NCBI RefSeq assembly: GCF_000213575.1
Contig: NZ_GL892006.1
Coordinates: forward strand, 454,614 to 518,613
Length of the DNA: 64,000 nucleotides
Source: Dysgonomonas mossii DSM 22836
Lineage (GTDB): Bacteria > Bacteroidota > Bacteroidia > Bacteroidales > Dysgonomonadaceae
Direction: 5' to 3'
Positions within the stretch are counted from its first letter, which is position 1, and every line of letters begins with the position of its first letter. Shown piece by piece: positions 55,212 through 64,000 of this stretch. The position numbers and the translations under genes were made by a program. The notes below the pieces were generated by a model, which was not told the origin of the DNA, did no database searches, and saw only the letters and a program-made list of their open reading frames with translations.

Positions 55212-56516
55212 ATGCCTAAATTGAAACAGGTACTACCAATGTTCATTCCTTTATTGGTAACGTTCTATTATATTTATCCACAGGCTTTGGATGTACGAGG
55301 CTCATCTTTCATCTCTCTATCGGGTTTGATCGGACTAGCTATCTATGCCTATCATCGTTTTCCATTTCGGGAAGTTGTATATGTGATGGTTGCCACTTTT
55401 GCTTTATTTCTGATTTTTTACACTTCGGTATGGTACAATGGTGTCGATGACGGAGGATTTAGCTTCGACTATGTAAAGAGTAGGATTGCCTGGTTCTTTA
55501 CTGCATATATTATTATGTTGCTTATCTTTAAGATACATAAAAAACCTACCCTCAATACAGTTCTCTTATACATTATCGGAGCCATCGCATTGCAGTCTCT
55601 TTGCGCATTTTTGATGTATATAAGCGATCCTGTTAAAGAATTTCTAACATCTTTGCAGATGGAAGGCGGAGAATACACTGAAGAAATCATGGAGGAAGCC
55701 GAAGGGCAACGCCTGTTGGGATATGGCATCGGGTTCTTTGGGGCGGGAGCAATCAGTGGTATTGCCCTTATCTTTCTTTCTTATCTGTTTATGAGAATGA
55801 AACTTACTACGAAAGAGTTTATTATACTGGCCGCATTGTATGTGTTTATTTTTTATATTGGTCTGTTTATGGCTCGTACAACGATTGTAGGTATGGCGGT
55901 GGGATTTGCTCTTATTGCGGTATTGTACCTGTGGGACAACAGGGCAGTGAAGAAACAAGCGAAAACTTTTTTCATAGCAGCAGCATTCCTCATGGTTGCC
56001 GGATATACTTTTGCGATGTTTTACTTTTCGAGCTTTGCTGACTGGGCTTTCGAATTATTTACAAACCTCTTTGTACACGGACGATTAGAAACGAATTCTT
56101 CCAGTGGATTATCTCAAATGTTTTTGATACCGACAAAATTCTCAGAACTGATTATAGGAGAAGGGACAGCTACGTTTTTTGGTACCGATGTGGGATATAG
56201 CCGACTTTTATTCTTCTCGGGAATAATAGGTACTTTGGGATTTTTCGTATATCAGCTATATATCATAAAACTTAGCTTAACAAAAGACTGGGGCGTTAAT
56301 ATGGTTGCCATATCCATCTTTGTATATACCTTGGCCCTGAATGTAAAAGGACTTATAGACTTAAATCTCATATTATACATTATCTTCTTCTATTTCATGT
56401 TCTATAAATATTACGTATATATGCCTAAGCTATATGCGAAGAGCAAAATAAAGATGAAACAAAGAAGCATAAATAATGAAGATAAAGAAGCAGTAATAGC
56501 AAAAATAACAAAATGA
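55212..56516 (+). CDS. O-antigen/capsule polymerase-like membrane protein (Wzy)
   Basis: 434 residues, about ten to twelve transmembrane helices with a periplasmic loop (about 145-175, acidic, EGGEYTEEIMEEAEGQR). The O-antigen ligase/polymerase-like core has FMARTTIVGMAVGFAL (about 220-235) and the loop with NSSSGLSQM. Such proteins join repeat units in the periplasm. Sequence divergence means Wzy versus ligase cannot be told apart. It overlaps hddC by 4 nt. Confidence 0.82.
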   Translation: MPKLKQVLPMFIPLLVTFYYIYPQALDVRGSSFISLSGLIGLAIYAYHRFPFREVVYVMVATFALFLIFYTSVWYNGVDDGGFSFDYVKSRIAWFFTAYIIMLLIFKIHKKPTLNTVLLYIIGAIALQSLCAFLMYISDPVKEFLTSLQMEGGEYTEEIMEEAEGQRLLGYGIGFFGAGAISGIALIFLSYLFMRMKLTTKEFIILAALYVFIFYIGLFMARTTIVGMAVGFALIAVLYLWDNRAVKKQAKTFFIAAAFLMVAGYTFAMFYFSSFADWAFELFTNLFVHGRLETNSSSGLSQMFLIPTKFSELIIGEGTATFFGTDVGYSRLLFFSGIIGTLGFFVYQLYIIKLSLTKDWGVNMVAISIFVYTLALNVKGLIDLNLILYIIFFYFMFYKYYVYMPKLYAKSKIKMKQRSINNEDKEAVIAKITK

Positions 56517-57208
56517 AAGAATGTATTATATTAGCCGGAGGGCTGGGCACACGTTTGCAATCGGTAGTAAGCGATGTTCCGAAATGTATGGCCGAAGTAG
56601 CCGGAAAACCATTCTTAAGTTACTTGTTCGACTATGCAAAAAATCAGCAATTCGATCACCTGATTCTTTCATTGGGTTATAAATCGGAAGTTGTACTACA
56701 GTGGCTCGACGGCAAGTCATACCCTTTCAAGATATCTTATGTTGTAGAAGACTCACCCTTAGGAACAGGCGGGGCAATCAAGTTGGCATTCGACAAAGTG
56801 GAAACAGATAAAGCTTTTATCTTCAACGGAGATACCTTCTTTGATGTAGACACTACTCTGCTAGCTGAGTTTCATAAGGAAAAGAATGCGATGGTATCCC
56901 TAGCATTGAAACCCATGACAAATTTCGACCGTTATGGTTCTGTCGATTTGGATAAAGGGGAACGCATCATCCATTTTAACGAGAAACAGCATTGTGCAAA
57001 TGGGATCATAAACGGAGGTGTATATATAATAAACAAAGACCTTTTTTCGACATTAAGCCTTCCTGAGAAATTTTCTTTCGAAAAAGATGTGATGGAAATG
57101 CACATCAACGATATTCCATTCTACGGCTGTGTGCAAGATGGTTATTTTATAGACATAGGAATTCCTTCCGACTTTGCGAAGGCAAACCAAGATTTCAAGA
57201 ACTTGTAA
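56513..57208 (+). CDS. hddC: sugar-1-phosphate nucleotidyltransferase, HddC-like
   Basis: 231 residues. LAGGLGTRL (about 7-15) and PKCMAEVAGKPFL are the nucleotidyltransferase start; NGDTFFDVD (about 104-112) the metal-binding Asp. With the neighbouring phosphatase and kinase it fits D-glycero-alpha-D-manno-heptose-1-phosphate guanylyltransferase, which makes GDP-heptose. Specificity is inferred from context. Overlaps the polymerase gene by 4 nt; 7 nt before the phosphatase. Confidence 0.87.
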   Translation: MKECIILAGGLGTRLQSVVSDVPKCMAEVAGKPFLSYLFDYAKNQQFDHLILSLGYKSEVVLQWLDGKSYPFKISYVVEDSPLGTGGAIKLAFDKVETDKAFIFNGDTFFDVDTTLLAEFHKEKNAMVSLALKPMTNFDRYGSVDLDKGERIIHFNEKQHCANGIINGGVYIINKDLFSTLSLPEKFSFEKDVMEMHINDIPFYGCVQDGYFIDIGIPSDFAKANQDFKNL

Positions 57209-57215
57209 AATTAAG

Positions 57216-57773
57216 ATGGACAAACTAAATTTAGACAAATACAAGTATTTATTTCTCGACAGAGATGGCGTTATCAACGTAGAGCGCCCCAACGATTATG
57301 TCAAGAATATATCTGAATTTGTATTTATAGACAAAACTTTACAGGCTATCAAAATGTTATCTTCTAGATTCGAACGTATTTTCATTGTCACCAATCAGCG
57401 TGGAGTTGCCCGTGGTAAGATGAGCATATCCGACTTAGAAGAAGTGCATAGCTATATGCTATCTCAGATAGAAGCTTCGGACGGACATATAGATCGACTA
57501 TATTATTGTACTGATCTTACATCCGACTCTATAAACAGAAAGCCCAATGTGGGAATGGCTTTTAAAGCATTGGCTGACTTTCCGGAAATAGAGTTCGAAA
57601 AATCAATTATGGTAGGCAATAGCATGTCAGACATTGAATTCGGCAACAAACTGGGAATGTATACAATACTAGTGGGTGATAAATATCCCGAAGGTCATAA
57701 AATATACAAGAACATTAACGCACATTACAAAAATCTATATAAGTTTGCAGATAGTCTGCTCAAGATATTTTAA
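57216..57773 (+). CDS. gmhB: HAD-IIIA phosphatase, GmhB-like
   Basis: 185 residues from ATG at 57216; the longer frame (57174) would overlap hddC. HAD motif I DRDGV (Asp15, Asp17), TNQRGVARG (motif II region), RKPNVGM and VGNSMSDIEFG (motif IV). It should remove the C7 phosphate of D-glycero-D-manno-heptose-1,7-bisphosphate. Oddly, the zinc loop of GmhB (Cys-x-His ... Cys-x-Cys before RKP) is reduced to a single Cys in YYCTDLTSDSINRKP, so zinc binding is probably lost. Confidence 0.85.
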   Translation: MDKLNLDKYKYLFLDRDGVINVERPNDYVKNISEFVFIDKTLQAIKMLSSRFERIFIVTNQRGVARGKMSISDLEEVHSYMLSQIEASDGHIDRLYYCTDLTSDSINRKPNVGMAFKALADFPEIEFEKSIMVGNSMSDIEFGNKLGMYTILVGDKYPEGHKIYKNINAHYKNLYKFADSLLKIF

Positions 57774-57784
57774 AATATCAAGTC

Positions 57785-58813
57785 ATGATAATAAGAAGTA
57801 AAGCCCCATTCCGATTAGGATTAGCAGGTGGAGGAACAGATGTATCTCCATACTCGGATTTGTATGGAGGATGTATATTGAATGCAACTATAAATCTGTA
57901 TGCATTCGCAAATATTGAGCCTCGCACCGACAACAAAATTGTATTCCGTATTCCACAAACAAATGAGGAATATATTTTCGATTCTGCGATCGAACTACCT
58001 ATCTCCAACGATAAAGCCGACTTGATGAAAGGTATATACAACAGGGTAATCAAAGACTTTATAAAAAAGCCATTGTCTTTTACACTGACCTGTGCGCTCG
58101 AAGTTCCTTTTGGCTCGGGACTAGGAACGTCCTCTACCCTCGCCATTGCTATATTGGGAGCATATACCGAATGGCTCTCTTTGCCGCTTGGCGATTACGA
58201 CCTCGCATATTTGGCATATCAGATAGAACGGATAGACCTAAAGCAAGCGGGAGGAAAACAAGATCAGTATGCCGCAGCATTCGGAGGATTCAACTTTATG
58301 GAATTCTATGCTGAAGACAAAGTGATTGTGAATCCTCTACGCATTCGCAACGAAATAATCAATGAGCTATCTAACAACCTGTTGCTTTGCTACACCAACT
58401 CGAGTAGAAATTCGGGAGATATCATCGAAAAGCAACAAAAGAATGTTAAAGATCATCAAGAAAGGTCAATAGAAGCAATGCATCAGATAAAAAAACAGTC
58501 TTATGAAATAAAGGAAGCTATTCTGAAAAATAATCTGGACGAAATAGGAGATGTTTTACATCGGGGATGGACCTACAAACGAGACATGGCGGACGGAATT
58601 TCAACCCCACTATTCGAAGAACTATACAATACAGCCATATCAGCGGGAGCTACAGGAGGTAAAATATCGGGAGCCGGAGGTGGAGGATATGTGTTTTTCT
58701 ATTGTCCGGGCAATACACGTTTTTCCGTAGCTAAAGCTTTACAAGGATTGGACGGACAGATACAACCATACACTTTTACAAAAAAGGGATTAGAAACCTG
58801 GTATACTAAATAA
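57785..58813 (+). CDS. hddA: D-glycero-alpha-D-manno-heptose-7-phosphate kinase, HddA-like
   Basis: 342 residues, GHMP kinase. SKAPFRLGLAGGGTDV (5-20) is the substrate-end start, GSGLGTSS (110-117) the ATP loop, ATGGKISGAGGGGYVFF the C-terminal motif 3. It phosphorylates heptose 7-phosphate at C1, giving the bisphosphate used by the neighbouring phosphatase. The isomerase gmhA, first step of the pathway, is not in the window. Confidence 0.92.
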   Translation: MIIRSKAPFRLGLAGGGTDVSPYSDLYGGCILNATINLYAFANIEPRTDNKIVFRIPQTNEEYIFDSAIELPISNDKADLMKGIYNRVIKDFIKKPLSFTLTCALEVPFGSGLGTSSTLAIAILGAYTEWLSLPLGDYDLAYLAYQIERIDLKQAGGKQDQYAAAFGGFNFMEFYAEDKVIVNPLRIRNEIINELSNNLLLCYTNSSRNSGDIIEKQQKNVKDHQERSIEAMHQIKKQSYEIKEAILKNNLDEIGDVLHRGWTYKRDMADGISTPLFEELYNTAISAGATGGKISGAGGGGYVFFYCPGNTRFSVAKALQGLDGQIQPYTFTKKGLETWYTK

Positions 58814-58819
58814 AACTAG

Positions 58820-59665
58820 ATGAAAGTAGCAATTCTTATACGTGTATACGACCGAGTTGAAGATTTGAAACATAATCTTCAGATCATATCTGATACATGG
58901 AAAGAAAATGATTATTATACAATTGTTGTCAGCAATGGCAAAAGCAATGGCTATGAAGTCACCCCCGATTCGTTACCGCTCATCGACAAGATGGTAATAC
59001 TGGAGGAGAACGCAGGACATAGGCGGGGCAATTCGCAATTGCTAATGGAAGGTATTAAATATATCCCATCAGATTGTAAATACACCCTTATCCTCGAAGC
59101 TGACACATGGATGTATGGTGATCGTATTATTTCTAAATATACAAGCTTGCTCGATAAATCTGATTTTGCAGTTTGGGCTAGTGCCGACTGGTATGATAAG
59201 TACTATGCCTTAGCTACAGATTTTGCAATTATCAAAACACAATATATTATCAAGAATCCGGGAATTTTTAATTTTGAACTTTTTCCCGAGTGCCATATCT
59301 CCAACTTCTTGAGGGATACAAATGCTGGTTATCTCTGGATAAAGGAAAATATGCCGGTGCATGTTCCTAGTTATGTGAAATACAAATACCCTTATATACC
59401 AAACATCAAAGAGGGACGTTTTTATGTCTTTCCCAAATCAAAAACAGTTACGCACCATATTGAGTATCTGAAAGGAGGAATGGAGCAAAAGAAACGTTAT
59501 TTTAATATCATTGCCAACGATGATTACTTCACAGATATAAAAAGTAATAACAAAAGCTGGAACAGATTAAAAATGAGGTTTTGGATTGGATTGAGTAAGT
59601 TATTAGTGAAGAGAAGTTGGTATAGTGGTAAAACCTACAAAATTATAGAACAGCAGAATACTTAA
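58820..59665 (+). CDS. putative GT-A-type glycosyltransferase
   Basis: 281 residues. The N-terminal MKVAILIRVYDRVEDLKHNL and a ENAGHRRGNSQLL block, then LILEADTWMYGD with a DxD-like EAD motif, fit a divergent GT-A fold. Sequence is too far from standard GT2 for a family call. A His-rich VTHHIEYLKGG region near residue 213 may be the acceptor or metal site. 6 nt after hddA, 3 nt before the acyltransferase. Confidence 0.68.
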   Translation: MKVAILIRVYDRVEDLKHNLQIISDTWKENDYYTIVVSNGKSNGYEVTPDSLPLIDKMVILEENAGHRRGNSQLLMEGIKYIPSDCKYTLILEADTWMYGDRIISKYTSLLDKSDFAVWASADWYDKYYALATDFAIIKTQYIIKNPGIFNFELFPECHISNFLRDTNAGYLWIKENMPVHVPSYVKYKYPYIPNIKEGRFYVFPKSKTVTHHIEYLKGGMEQKKRYFNIIANDDYFTDIKSNNKSWNRLKMRFWIGLSKLLVKRSWYSGKTYKIIEQQNT

Positions 59666-59668
59666 TAT

Positions 59669-61120
59669 ATGATATTCTCTACATACAGTTTTGTATTTAT
59701 TTATCTGCCGCTGGTGCTTTTACTATACTTCGGTATGGCCCGTTATGTAAGCCGCAGATTCCAGCAAATATTTTTGATCGTAGCATCGCTGATATTTTAT
59801 GGAGCTATATTTTTTCAGGGATTCGGACATCTCTGGTATATCGCATTGATTATGTCTTCCGTGATAGTCAACTACTCTGTTGCAACCGGAGTGGAGAACA
59901 TAACGAGGCCTCCTACACGTAAAATAGTATTTACAATAGGTGTCATATTCAATGTTGCGCTTTTAGGCTATTATAAATACTCCAACTTCTTTTTAGACAA
60001 TATAAACCATATTTTCGGAACGGAATTTATACTCAAACAGATTATAATACCCTTAGGTATAAGTTTTTTTACATTTCAGCAAATAGTATTTCTGATAAAT
60101 ATATGGAAAAAAGAAAAACGTGTTCCCAATTTTATAGATTACACACAGTTTGTCATCTTTTACCCGTATGTCGTGATGGGACCTATTGTTTTCCTAAAGG
60201 ATATACTACCCCAATATCTGGATGAGAAAAATCGCTTTTTCAATGCAAAGAACTTCTCAGCCGGTCTTTTCATCTTTGTGATCGGTCTTTTCAAAAAAGC
60301 TGTAATAGCCGATACGCTCGACAATTTTGTATTTTACTCATACCTATCGCCCGAAAAGCTTGGTTTTGCGACCTCATGGCTAACCGCCCTGTCTTATTCA
60401 TTTCAGATATATTTCGACTTTAGCGGATATTCCGACATGGCAATAGGATTGGCTAAGATGATGAATATCAACCTTCCGGTCAACTTCTATTCTCCATACA
60501 AGTCTGTAAGTATAACTGAATTTTGGAAACGGTGGCACATCACATTAGGTCGGTCCCTGGCCATACTGATATATTATCCGCTGGGGGGAAATCGCAAAGG
60601 TCTTGCCCGGACGTGCATCAATCTGTTTGCCGTATTTTTTGTAAGCGGTATTTGGCATGGGGCAGCCTGGACTTTCGTCGTATGGGGCATTGCACACGGG
60701 GTAGTACGCATATTTGAAAAGTTATTCATGAAGTATCTGGAGAAGATACCCAACCTCATACGGATATTCTTCACATTTATGTTTGTAAATGCAGCATGGG
60801 TATTATTCCGTTCGCCAACATTCGACGTAGCCCTCACCGTTCTTAAGAATATGTTCGCTCCTGAGAGTTTCAGCTTTAGTGGTATAGCCCACATGGCTTA
60901 CAACACCAGTATAACATATCCCGACTCTATGGCTGTGATGTATGTATTGGCTATCCTTTCTATTGTAGCTACATTGGTATTTTTGTATCCCAAGAACAGT
61001 ATAGATAAGTACAATGAATTCAAACCGACGGTAAAAAATGCGATGGTTATTGCCTTGCTGTTGACAGTATCGGTAATTCATTTTTCGAGGGTAGGTGCGT
61101 TTATTTATTTCAACTTCTAG
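59669..61120 (+). CDS. MBOAT-family O-acyltransferase (AlgI/PatA-like)
   Basis: 483 residues, about eleven transmembrane helices. MBOAT core FDFSGYSDMAIG (250-260), WKRWHITL (His290) and the catalytic SGIWHGAAW with His330 are all present. This group moves acyl groups (usually acetyl) across the inner membrane for attachment to exported polysaccharide. The next gene encodes an SGNH-like partner, as with AlgI-AlgJ/X and DltB-DltD. Here it sits in a heptose-containing glycan operon. Confidence 0.95.
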   Translation: MIFSTYSFVFIYLPLVLLLYFGMARYVSRRFQQIFLIVASLIFYGAIFFQGFGHLWYIALIMSSVIVNYSVATGVENITRPPTRKIVFTIGVIFNVALLGYYKYSNFFLDNINHIFGTEFILKQIIIPLGISFFTFQQIVFLINIWKKEKRVPNFIDYTQFVIFYPYVVMGPIVFLKDILPQYLDEKNRFFNAKNFSAGLFIFVIGLFKKAVIADTLDNFVFYSYLSPEKLGFATSWLTALSYSFQIYFDFSGYSDMAIGLAKMMNINLPVNFYSPYKSVSITEFWKRWHITLGRSLAILIYYPLGGNRKGLARTCINLFAVFFVSGIWHGAAWTFVVWGIAHGVVRIFEKLFMKYLEKIPNLIRIFFTFMFVNAAWVLFRSPTFDVALTVLKNMFAPESFSFSGIAHMAYNTSITYPDSMAVMYVLAILSIVATLVFLYPKNSIDKYNEFKPTVKNAMVIALLLTVSVIHFSRVGAFIYFNF

Positions 61121-61123
61121 CCT

Positions 61124-62218
61124 ATGAATAAGAAAGAAAATAAAAACTCATTCAAAAAGTTTCTTAGCGTATTTACAATAGCTTCTATTGTAATGCTGCT
61201 AGGCGTGGGCTGTCTTACTTATATTGTTGATCCATTTTTCCAGTTCAGAGTCAATGAAGATGGACGCTATTTTCTGAGTCCATGGCTTCAAAATGGAGGA
61301 CTCGCACGCAACTACGACTACAATACTGTTGTACTCGGGTCATCGATGGTGCAGAATTATGATATATCTATTCTCAAAAAGAATAACCCTTCTGTTAAGC
61401 CTGTTAAGCTATCAAGCGGAGGAATGAACAACGAAGAAATGAAATATCTATACTCGTTGGTAAAAAAGGATAGCGTAAGATCTTTCATTATAAATTTTGA
61501 TATTCCTCAGTTTAATCTCGGCTTTGAAGAAGTGCGCTACCCTCGATTCCTATACGAAGACAGGCCTATCAATAAACTACAATATCTATATGGATATGAA
61601 GCATGTATACGCTTCTTACCCATCGACCTGATACTACCTCTATATCTGAAAACTAAAGAACAGATACCCGTAGAGTATGTGATGAAAACAGAAATAGATC
61701 AAATAGGCAACAACAGCTATTTGAACTATTACAATGCCGATCATGTAAAAAATCTCTATCTAAGCGGACAAACAGTATCTATACAGCGACTGGATGGAAT
61801 GAAGGAACGAATGCACAATAAACTTGCTTCATTATTGGAAAGTATGGCTATAGACGATCATAAAGACATTCATTATACAATTATTTTGTCTCCATATTCG
61901 GCTCTGTACTGGTATCATACCAAAGAAAGTGGGTATTACGACCAGTTCATCGATTTCATATATCACTTGCAACAGTCTTTAAAGGCATACAACAATGCCC
62001 GATTGATGTTCTTTTTCAACATGAATGAGATTACCGATCTGAATAACTATTCGGACGTTACACACTTCTCTCCGGCATTGACAGACAAAGTACTCGAAAA
62101 TATTTATAATCCGGAATATGAACTTAACTCATCCAATATTGATAATAAGATACACCAACTGGATAGTTTAGTGAATATATTTGTAGAACAAAACAAAGAT
62201 TGGTTACCCCAAAATTGA
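61124..62218 (+). CDS. membrane-anchored SGNH-like acyltransferase partner
   Basis: 364 residues. One N-terminal transmembrane anchor (about 13-35), then a periplasmic domain. VVLGSSMVQNYD (69-80) is the nucleophile block with Ser73 or Ser74; DVTHFSP holds the Asp311-His314 pair (DxxH). This catalytic set and the position right after an MBOAT gene (3 nt) suggest it transfers the acyl group to the glycan, as AlgJ/AlgX or DltD do. Not similar enough to name. The nucleophile is GSS rather than GDS, as in AlgX-type proteins. Confidence 0.78.
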   Translation: MNKKENKNSFKKFLSVFTIASIVMLLGVGCLTYIVDPFFQFRVNEDGRYFLSPWLQNGGLARNYDYNTVVLGSSMVQNYDISILKKNNPSVKPVKLSSGGMNNEEMKYLYSLVKKDSVRSFIINFDIPQFNLGFEEVRYPRFLYEDRPINKLQYLYGYEACIRFLPIDLILPLYLKTKEQIPVEYVMKTEIDQIGNNSYLNYYNADHVKNLYLSGQTVSIQRLDGMKERMHNKLASLLESMAIDDHKDIHYTIILSPYSALYWYHTKESGYYDQFIDFIYHLQQSLKAYNNARLMFFFNMNEITDLNNYSDVTHFSPALTDKVLENIYNPEYELNSSNIDNKIHQLDSLVNIFVEQNKDWLPQN

Positions 62219-62224
62219 CATAAT

Positions 62225-63286
62225 ATGTTTGTAGTTAACGGAAGATACTTGACACAAAAAGCAACAGGCGTACATCGATATGCTTTCGAGATATGTAACA
62301 AACTTCATGAAATGGGTGTCGATTTTCATGTAGCTGTACCGAATGAAATCCATCCGGATTATAAGTTCAATTTCAAGGTGGTGAAGTGTGGTTCTTTGAA
62401 TACACATCTCTGGGAGCAGATCTCCCTACCTCGCTATCTGAGACGTATTGGCAGTCCATTACTGATAAGCTTCACAGGCTGTGGCCCCCTAAATTACAGC
62501 AATCAAATCATGACCATCCACGACGTATCGCATGAGCGTTATCCCGAATGGTTCTCTAAAAATTATTACCGTTTCTACCATTACATGATGCCTCGCATCG
62601 GAAAAAAAGCACATGCAGTACTTACCGTCAGTGAATTTTCGAAGAAAGAAATAGTGAATACTTTGGGTATAAATGCCGAAAAGATACATGTAGTACATAG
62701 TAACGTACCGTTTCATAATAAGCCAAGTAAGGAGGAAATATTGAGTTTCACACGCAATCCCGAAGCGGAAAGATATATTCTGGCAGTATCATCGATGGAT
62801 CCCCGCAAAAACTTTATACGACTTGTAGAAGCTTTTGACAAAATAAAAGACAAGTCGGTGAAACTATATATTATAGGGATGTCGTTCAAAGCGTTCAATA
62901 CACCTGATCTGCAAAAGCTGATCGGGGAAAATGTCCACCTTCCGGGCTATATACCCGATGAGAAATTACAAACAATGTATCAGAATGCCTTATTATCTGT
63001 ATACCCCTCGCTATACGAAGGTTTTGGCTTGCCGCCACTAGAATCGATGACATACGGCTGTCCGGCTATCAATTCAGATATACCTGCCTTACGCGAGGTA
63101 AGCCAAGATGCGGCATTATACGTAGATCCTTACAATGTAGACGATATTACTCAAAAGATAGAACAGTTGCTGGTTGATGATCCGCTACGAAAAGAATTAC
63201 AAGAAAAGGGTTTACTACAAATAAAAAAATATTCGTGGGACAAGTCAGCCAAACAAGTTTACGAGTTGGCTCAATTATTTATGTAA
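62225..63286 (+). CDS. glycosyltransferase family 4
   Basis: 353 residues, GT-B. TGVHRYAFEICNKLHE near the start, then VSSMDPRKNFIRLVEAF and SLYEGFGLPPLESMTYGCP, with the EX7E pair Glu-Gly-Phe-Gly-Leu-Pro-Pro-Leu-Glu. Members of this subgroup often add mannose or similar sugars. Last gene of the ten-gene operon. Its stop overlaps the convergent small membrane gene by 8 nt. Confidence 0.93.
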   Translation: MFVVNGRYLTQKATGVHRYAFEICNKLHEMGVDFHVAVPNEIHPDYKFNFKVVKCGSLNTHLWEQISLPRYLRRIGSPLLISFTGCGPLNYSNQIMTIHDVSHERYPEWFSKNYYRFYHYMMPRIGKKAHAVLTVSEFSKKEIVNTLGINAEKIHVVHSNVPFHNKPSKEEILSFTRNPEAERYILAVSSMDPRKNFIRLVEAFDKIKDKSVKLYIIGMSFKAFNTPDLQKLIGENVHLPGYIPDEKLQTMYQNALLSVYPSLYEGFGLPPLESMTYGCPAINSDIPALREVSQDAALYVDPYNVDDITQKIEQLLVDDPLRKELQEKGLLQIKKYSWDKSAKQVYELAQLFM

Positions 63287-63479
63287 ATTTTTGATTCGAC
63301 TCTCTGATTTTATCCTTTACTATTTGCACCAAAGATACAACAAGAAGAATAAGAGAGGCAGCAAAACAAGCGAATCCAAGTACTTTATCCGAATCAAAAT
63401 TTAGAATACCTACTGATGTTAATAATAAAGCAGTAGGGATCAATGCGTATGACATTGTAAAAGGCCTGGAAGTTTTCAT
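63279..63479 (-). CDS. small two-helix membrane protein
   Basis: 66 residues with two hydrophobic helices (about 10-25 and 33-53) joined by a short polar loop, and a basic C-terminal tail. No family recognised. It overlaps the 3' end of the glycosyltransferase by 8 nt in convergent orientation, which makes the annotation moderately uncertain, though hydrophobic pattern and Met start look real. Confidence 0.6.
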   Translation of the reverse strand: MKTSRPFTMSYALIPTALLLTSVGILNFDSDKVLGFACFAASLILLVVSLVQIVKDKIRESNQKFT

Positions 63480-63961
63480 TATTGGTATTATTTGTGCTTA
63501 TTTATTTATTAGATGCATAAAAAGCCAGAAAGATGCAAAAACATAGATTATTTAAACAAATTTAACAAGAATTATATCTCGCAAATTATGCTACAGTCTC
63601 CAAACAGGTGATTATTACTATAAATAAAACAAATTACGAAAGAAATAGTTCATCTGTGAATCGGGCATTCAAGACATTCGCAAATAAAATTATTCTACAA
63701 TAAGCTGTCATGCCATTCTTTTATCCGCTTTTTTAGAATGTTATCAATACTAAAAAACATTCCGTCACAAGCGATACAGAATAAAACTCATCGATTTTGG
63801 TTCTTTCTATAAAAAGACTATATTTATAAGAACAGAGTGTATTTATGGCTTTATGCTATATCAACCTTAAATACGTATAATATAGGTCAATAAATAAAAT
63901 CGGATATGTTCATATAGTAATTACAGATTTTGCTTTTTGATTAAAAAGCTCTTGCTTTTAC

Positions 63962-63992
63962 TTTGAAAATACCTTTATTTAACCTACTTTTG
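63962..63992 (+). promoter_or_regulatory. consensus promoter at the right edge
   Basis: TTTG (63962-63965), 19-nt spacer, TACTTTTG (63985-63992). It points rightward to a gene beyond the window. The stretch 63480-63961 is AT-rich and shows no other feature I can support. Confidence 0.7.
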
Positions 63993-64000
63993 CAGGGTAA

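Noticed and set aside
53081-63286. Idea that the glycan operon is an LPS core locus
   Set aside because: The GDP-heptose enzymes and a Wzy-like polymerase point to a polymeric surface glycan; ADP-heptose core genes (hldE, waaC type) are absent.

Overview
This AT-rich window looks like a Bacteroidota chromosome, most likely order Bacteroidales. A Dysgonomonas-like genome is my best guess, but that is inference. The signs are two SusC/SusD-type outer-membrane uptake loci, a FeoA-FeoB fusion, many lipoproteins with short Cys-ending signal peptides, and repeated copies of the Bacteroidota promoter pattern TTTG-N19-21-TAnnTTTG. I saw no rRNA, tRNA, insertion sequence, integrase or CRISPR array.

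Layout. 1-1913: the 5' part of a susC gene (truncated at the left edge) and an AraC-type regulator. 2154-5884: a Lys/Ala-rich secreted protein, rnpA-yidD, and a carboxypeptidase-regulatory-like outer-membrane barrel protein. 6137-16419: a mostly leftward block of housekeeping genes (cinA, M48 protease, yebC, TRIC-type channel, mnmA, DMT exporter, DUF2238 protein, nitroreductase, ribE) mixed with secreted proteins of unknown role, including one built from three exact-length 77-residue repeats. 16620-21085: a NahK-like kinase, a PDZ/DUF4136 protein and an ABC-F ATPase whose second ATP site is degenerate. 21265-21541: a gene-free stretch that can fold into a structured RNA. 21740-25431: serB, argH, an SRPBCC protein and pyrE. 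About 25557-25772: a second candidate RNA, with its own promoter, closing stem and terminator. 25818-33542: an iron locus (feoAB fusion and a Cys-rich FeoB-associated protein) divided by a SusC/SusD pair.

34237-49744: mutS2, NAD-binding proteins, a scatter of small lipocalin-like lipoproteins, a LOG-family protein, bcp and recA, then a 1116-residue Dna2-like nuclease-helicase. 49899-52966: a TPP riboswitch controlling a TonB-dependent receptor and a PnuT-type thiamine transporter.

53081-63286 is a tightly packed ten-gene surface-polysaccharide operon. It has glycosyltransferases, a Wzy-like polymerase, three enzymes of GDP-D-glycero-D-manno-heptose synthesis (hddC, gmhB-like, hddA), and an MBOAT acyltransferase with an SGNH-like partner. 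Together they suggest an acylated, heptose-containing glycan. No flippase or initiating transferase is in view, so the locus probably depends on genes elsewhere. A perfect promoter at the right edge points to another gene starting beyond the window.
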